From contig CANQAO010000060.1 of NCBI GenBank assembly GCA_947589375.1, positions 1 to 6,818 on the forward strand: a DNA stretch of 6,818 nucleotides, read 5' to 3'. Below, piece by piece: positions 6,697 through 6,818 of this stretch; position 1 is the first letter of the stretch; each line of letters opens with the position of its first letter. The stretch comes from an uncultured Bacilli bacterium (GTDB lineage: Bacteria > Bacillota_I > Bacilli_A > RF39 > UBA660). The position numbers and the translations under genes were made by a program. Below the pieces are notes generated by a model. That model was not told the DNA's origin. It searched no databases and saw only the letters and a list, made by a program, of their open reading frames with translations.

Positions 6697-6731
6697 ATAT
6701 ATTTTAACATAATTGTCTTTATAAAATATAT
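6697..6731. repeat. AT-only inverted repeat over the candidate promoter
   Basis: ATATATTTTA (6697-6706) and its exact reverse complement TAAAATATAT (6722-6731) flank a 15-nt centre. The left arm contains the candidate -10. It could be an operator for the adjacent HTH protein, but arms made only of A and T arise easily by chance here. Confidence 0.4.
6701..6709 (-). promoter_or_regulatory. Candidate extended -10 element for the small HTH ORF
   Basis: Minus strand TGTTAAAAT: a TG motif, one base, then TAAAAT (5 of 6 matches to TATAAT). A start near 6694 would leave about a 20-nt leader containing the ribosome site. No good -35 is seen at 17 nt, so this rests on the extended -10 alone. AT-rich sequence makes chance matches common. 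Confidence 0.33.
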
Positions 6732-6748
6732 CATTGTCTACTTTAAGC

Positions 6749-6770
6749 ATACCACTACAATACCACTACA
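6749..6770. repeat. Exact tandem duplication of 11 bp
   Basis: ATACCACTACA occurs twice head to tail (6749-6759 and 6760-6770). The unit is close to one helical turn, so both copies would face the same side of the helix. It lies in the otherwise gene-free stretch upstream of the HTH ORF. Confidence 0.85.
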
Positions 6771-6798
6771 TATATTATTAAAAAAATGAAAAAAGCAC

Positions 6799-6818
6799 TT
6801 GACAAGCTTGGGGGGGGG
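6799..6818 (+). promoter_or_regulatory. Consensus -35 box followed by a nine-G run at the window edge
   Basis: TTGACA (6799-6804) is preceded by an A-rich tract (6781-6794) like an UP element. It is followed by AGCTT and nine G (6810-6818) that reach the last base. If real, this would be the upstream half of a rightward promoter with the G run in the spacer; the -10 would lie outside the window. The G run is starkly unlike the surrounding AT-rich DNA and might be a sequencing or assembly artefact. Confidence 0.4.

Noticed and set aside
6786..6818. Start of a new rightward gene (MKKALDKLGGG)
   Set aside because: No Shine-Dalgarno is present, only 11 codons are visible, and three Gly come from the suspect G run; kept only as an alternative in the findings.
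6684..6818. CRISPR or iteron array from the 11-bp repeats
   Set aside because: Only two copies without spacers are present; this is a simple tandem duplication.

Overview
The window is strongly AT-rich and tightly packed, with clear Shine-Dalgarno sites (AAGGAGG, AAAGGGGAGG). Tryptophan is written TGG throughout and one gene ends in TGA, so the code appears standard. This suggests a low-GC Bacillota, possibly an AT-rich Bacilli or Mollicutes-related lineage that kept the standard code. The sequence does not allow a genus to be named.

Positions 1-5305 (+ strand) hold four tightly spaced genes that look like one operon: (1) the 3' part of a TIM-barrel glycoside-hydrolase-like protein with a C-terminal beta-rich, sugar-binding-like domain (cut by the left window edge); (2) a membrane-anchored HEAT-repeat protein; (3) a membrane-embedded family 2 glycosyltransferase of the cellulose/hyaluronan/PNAG synthase type; (4) a soluble HD-GYP-type phosphodiesterase-like protein. 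The joins are a 1-nt TAATG overlap, a 17-nt overlap and a 16-nt gap. The simplest reading is a surface or extracellular polysaccharide locus. The glycosyltransferase would make and pass the chain through the membrane, the HEAT protein would be a cytosolic-side partner, the hydrolase-like protein would act on the polymer, and the HD-GYP protein would link it to a cyclic dinucleotide. The polymer and the real signal cannot be read from the sequence.

Positions 5306-5405 carry a long hairpin that should end transcription from both sides, since the next genes converge on it.

Positions 5406-6683 (- strand) are accessory in character: a full-length RhuM-family gene containing a perfect 12-bp-arm palindrome in its coding sequence, and upstream of it a 66-residue helix-turn-helix ORF resembling the N-terminus of IS3-type transposase OrfA, probably a remnant. 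A promoter with an extended -10 lies inside the 3' end of this ORF and should drive the RhuM gene.

Positions 6684-6818 hold no confident gene. They contain an AT-only inverted repeat over a candidate promoter, an exact 11-bp tandem duplication, and a consensus -35 box (TTGACA) followed by a run of nine G reaching the window edge. That run is either an interesting promoter-spacer tract or a contig-end artefact.
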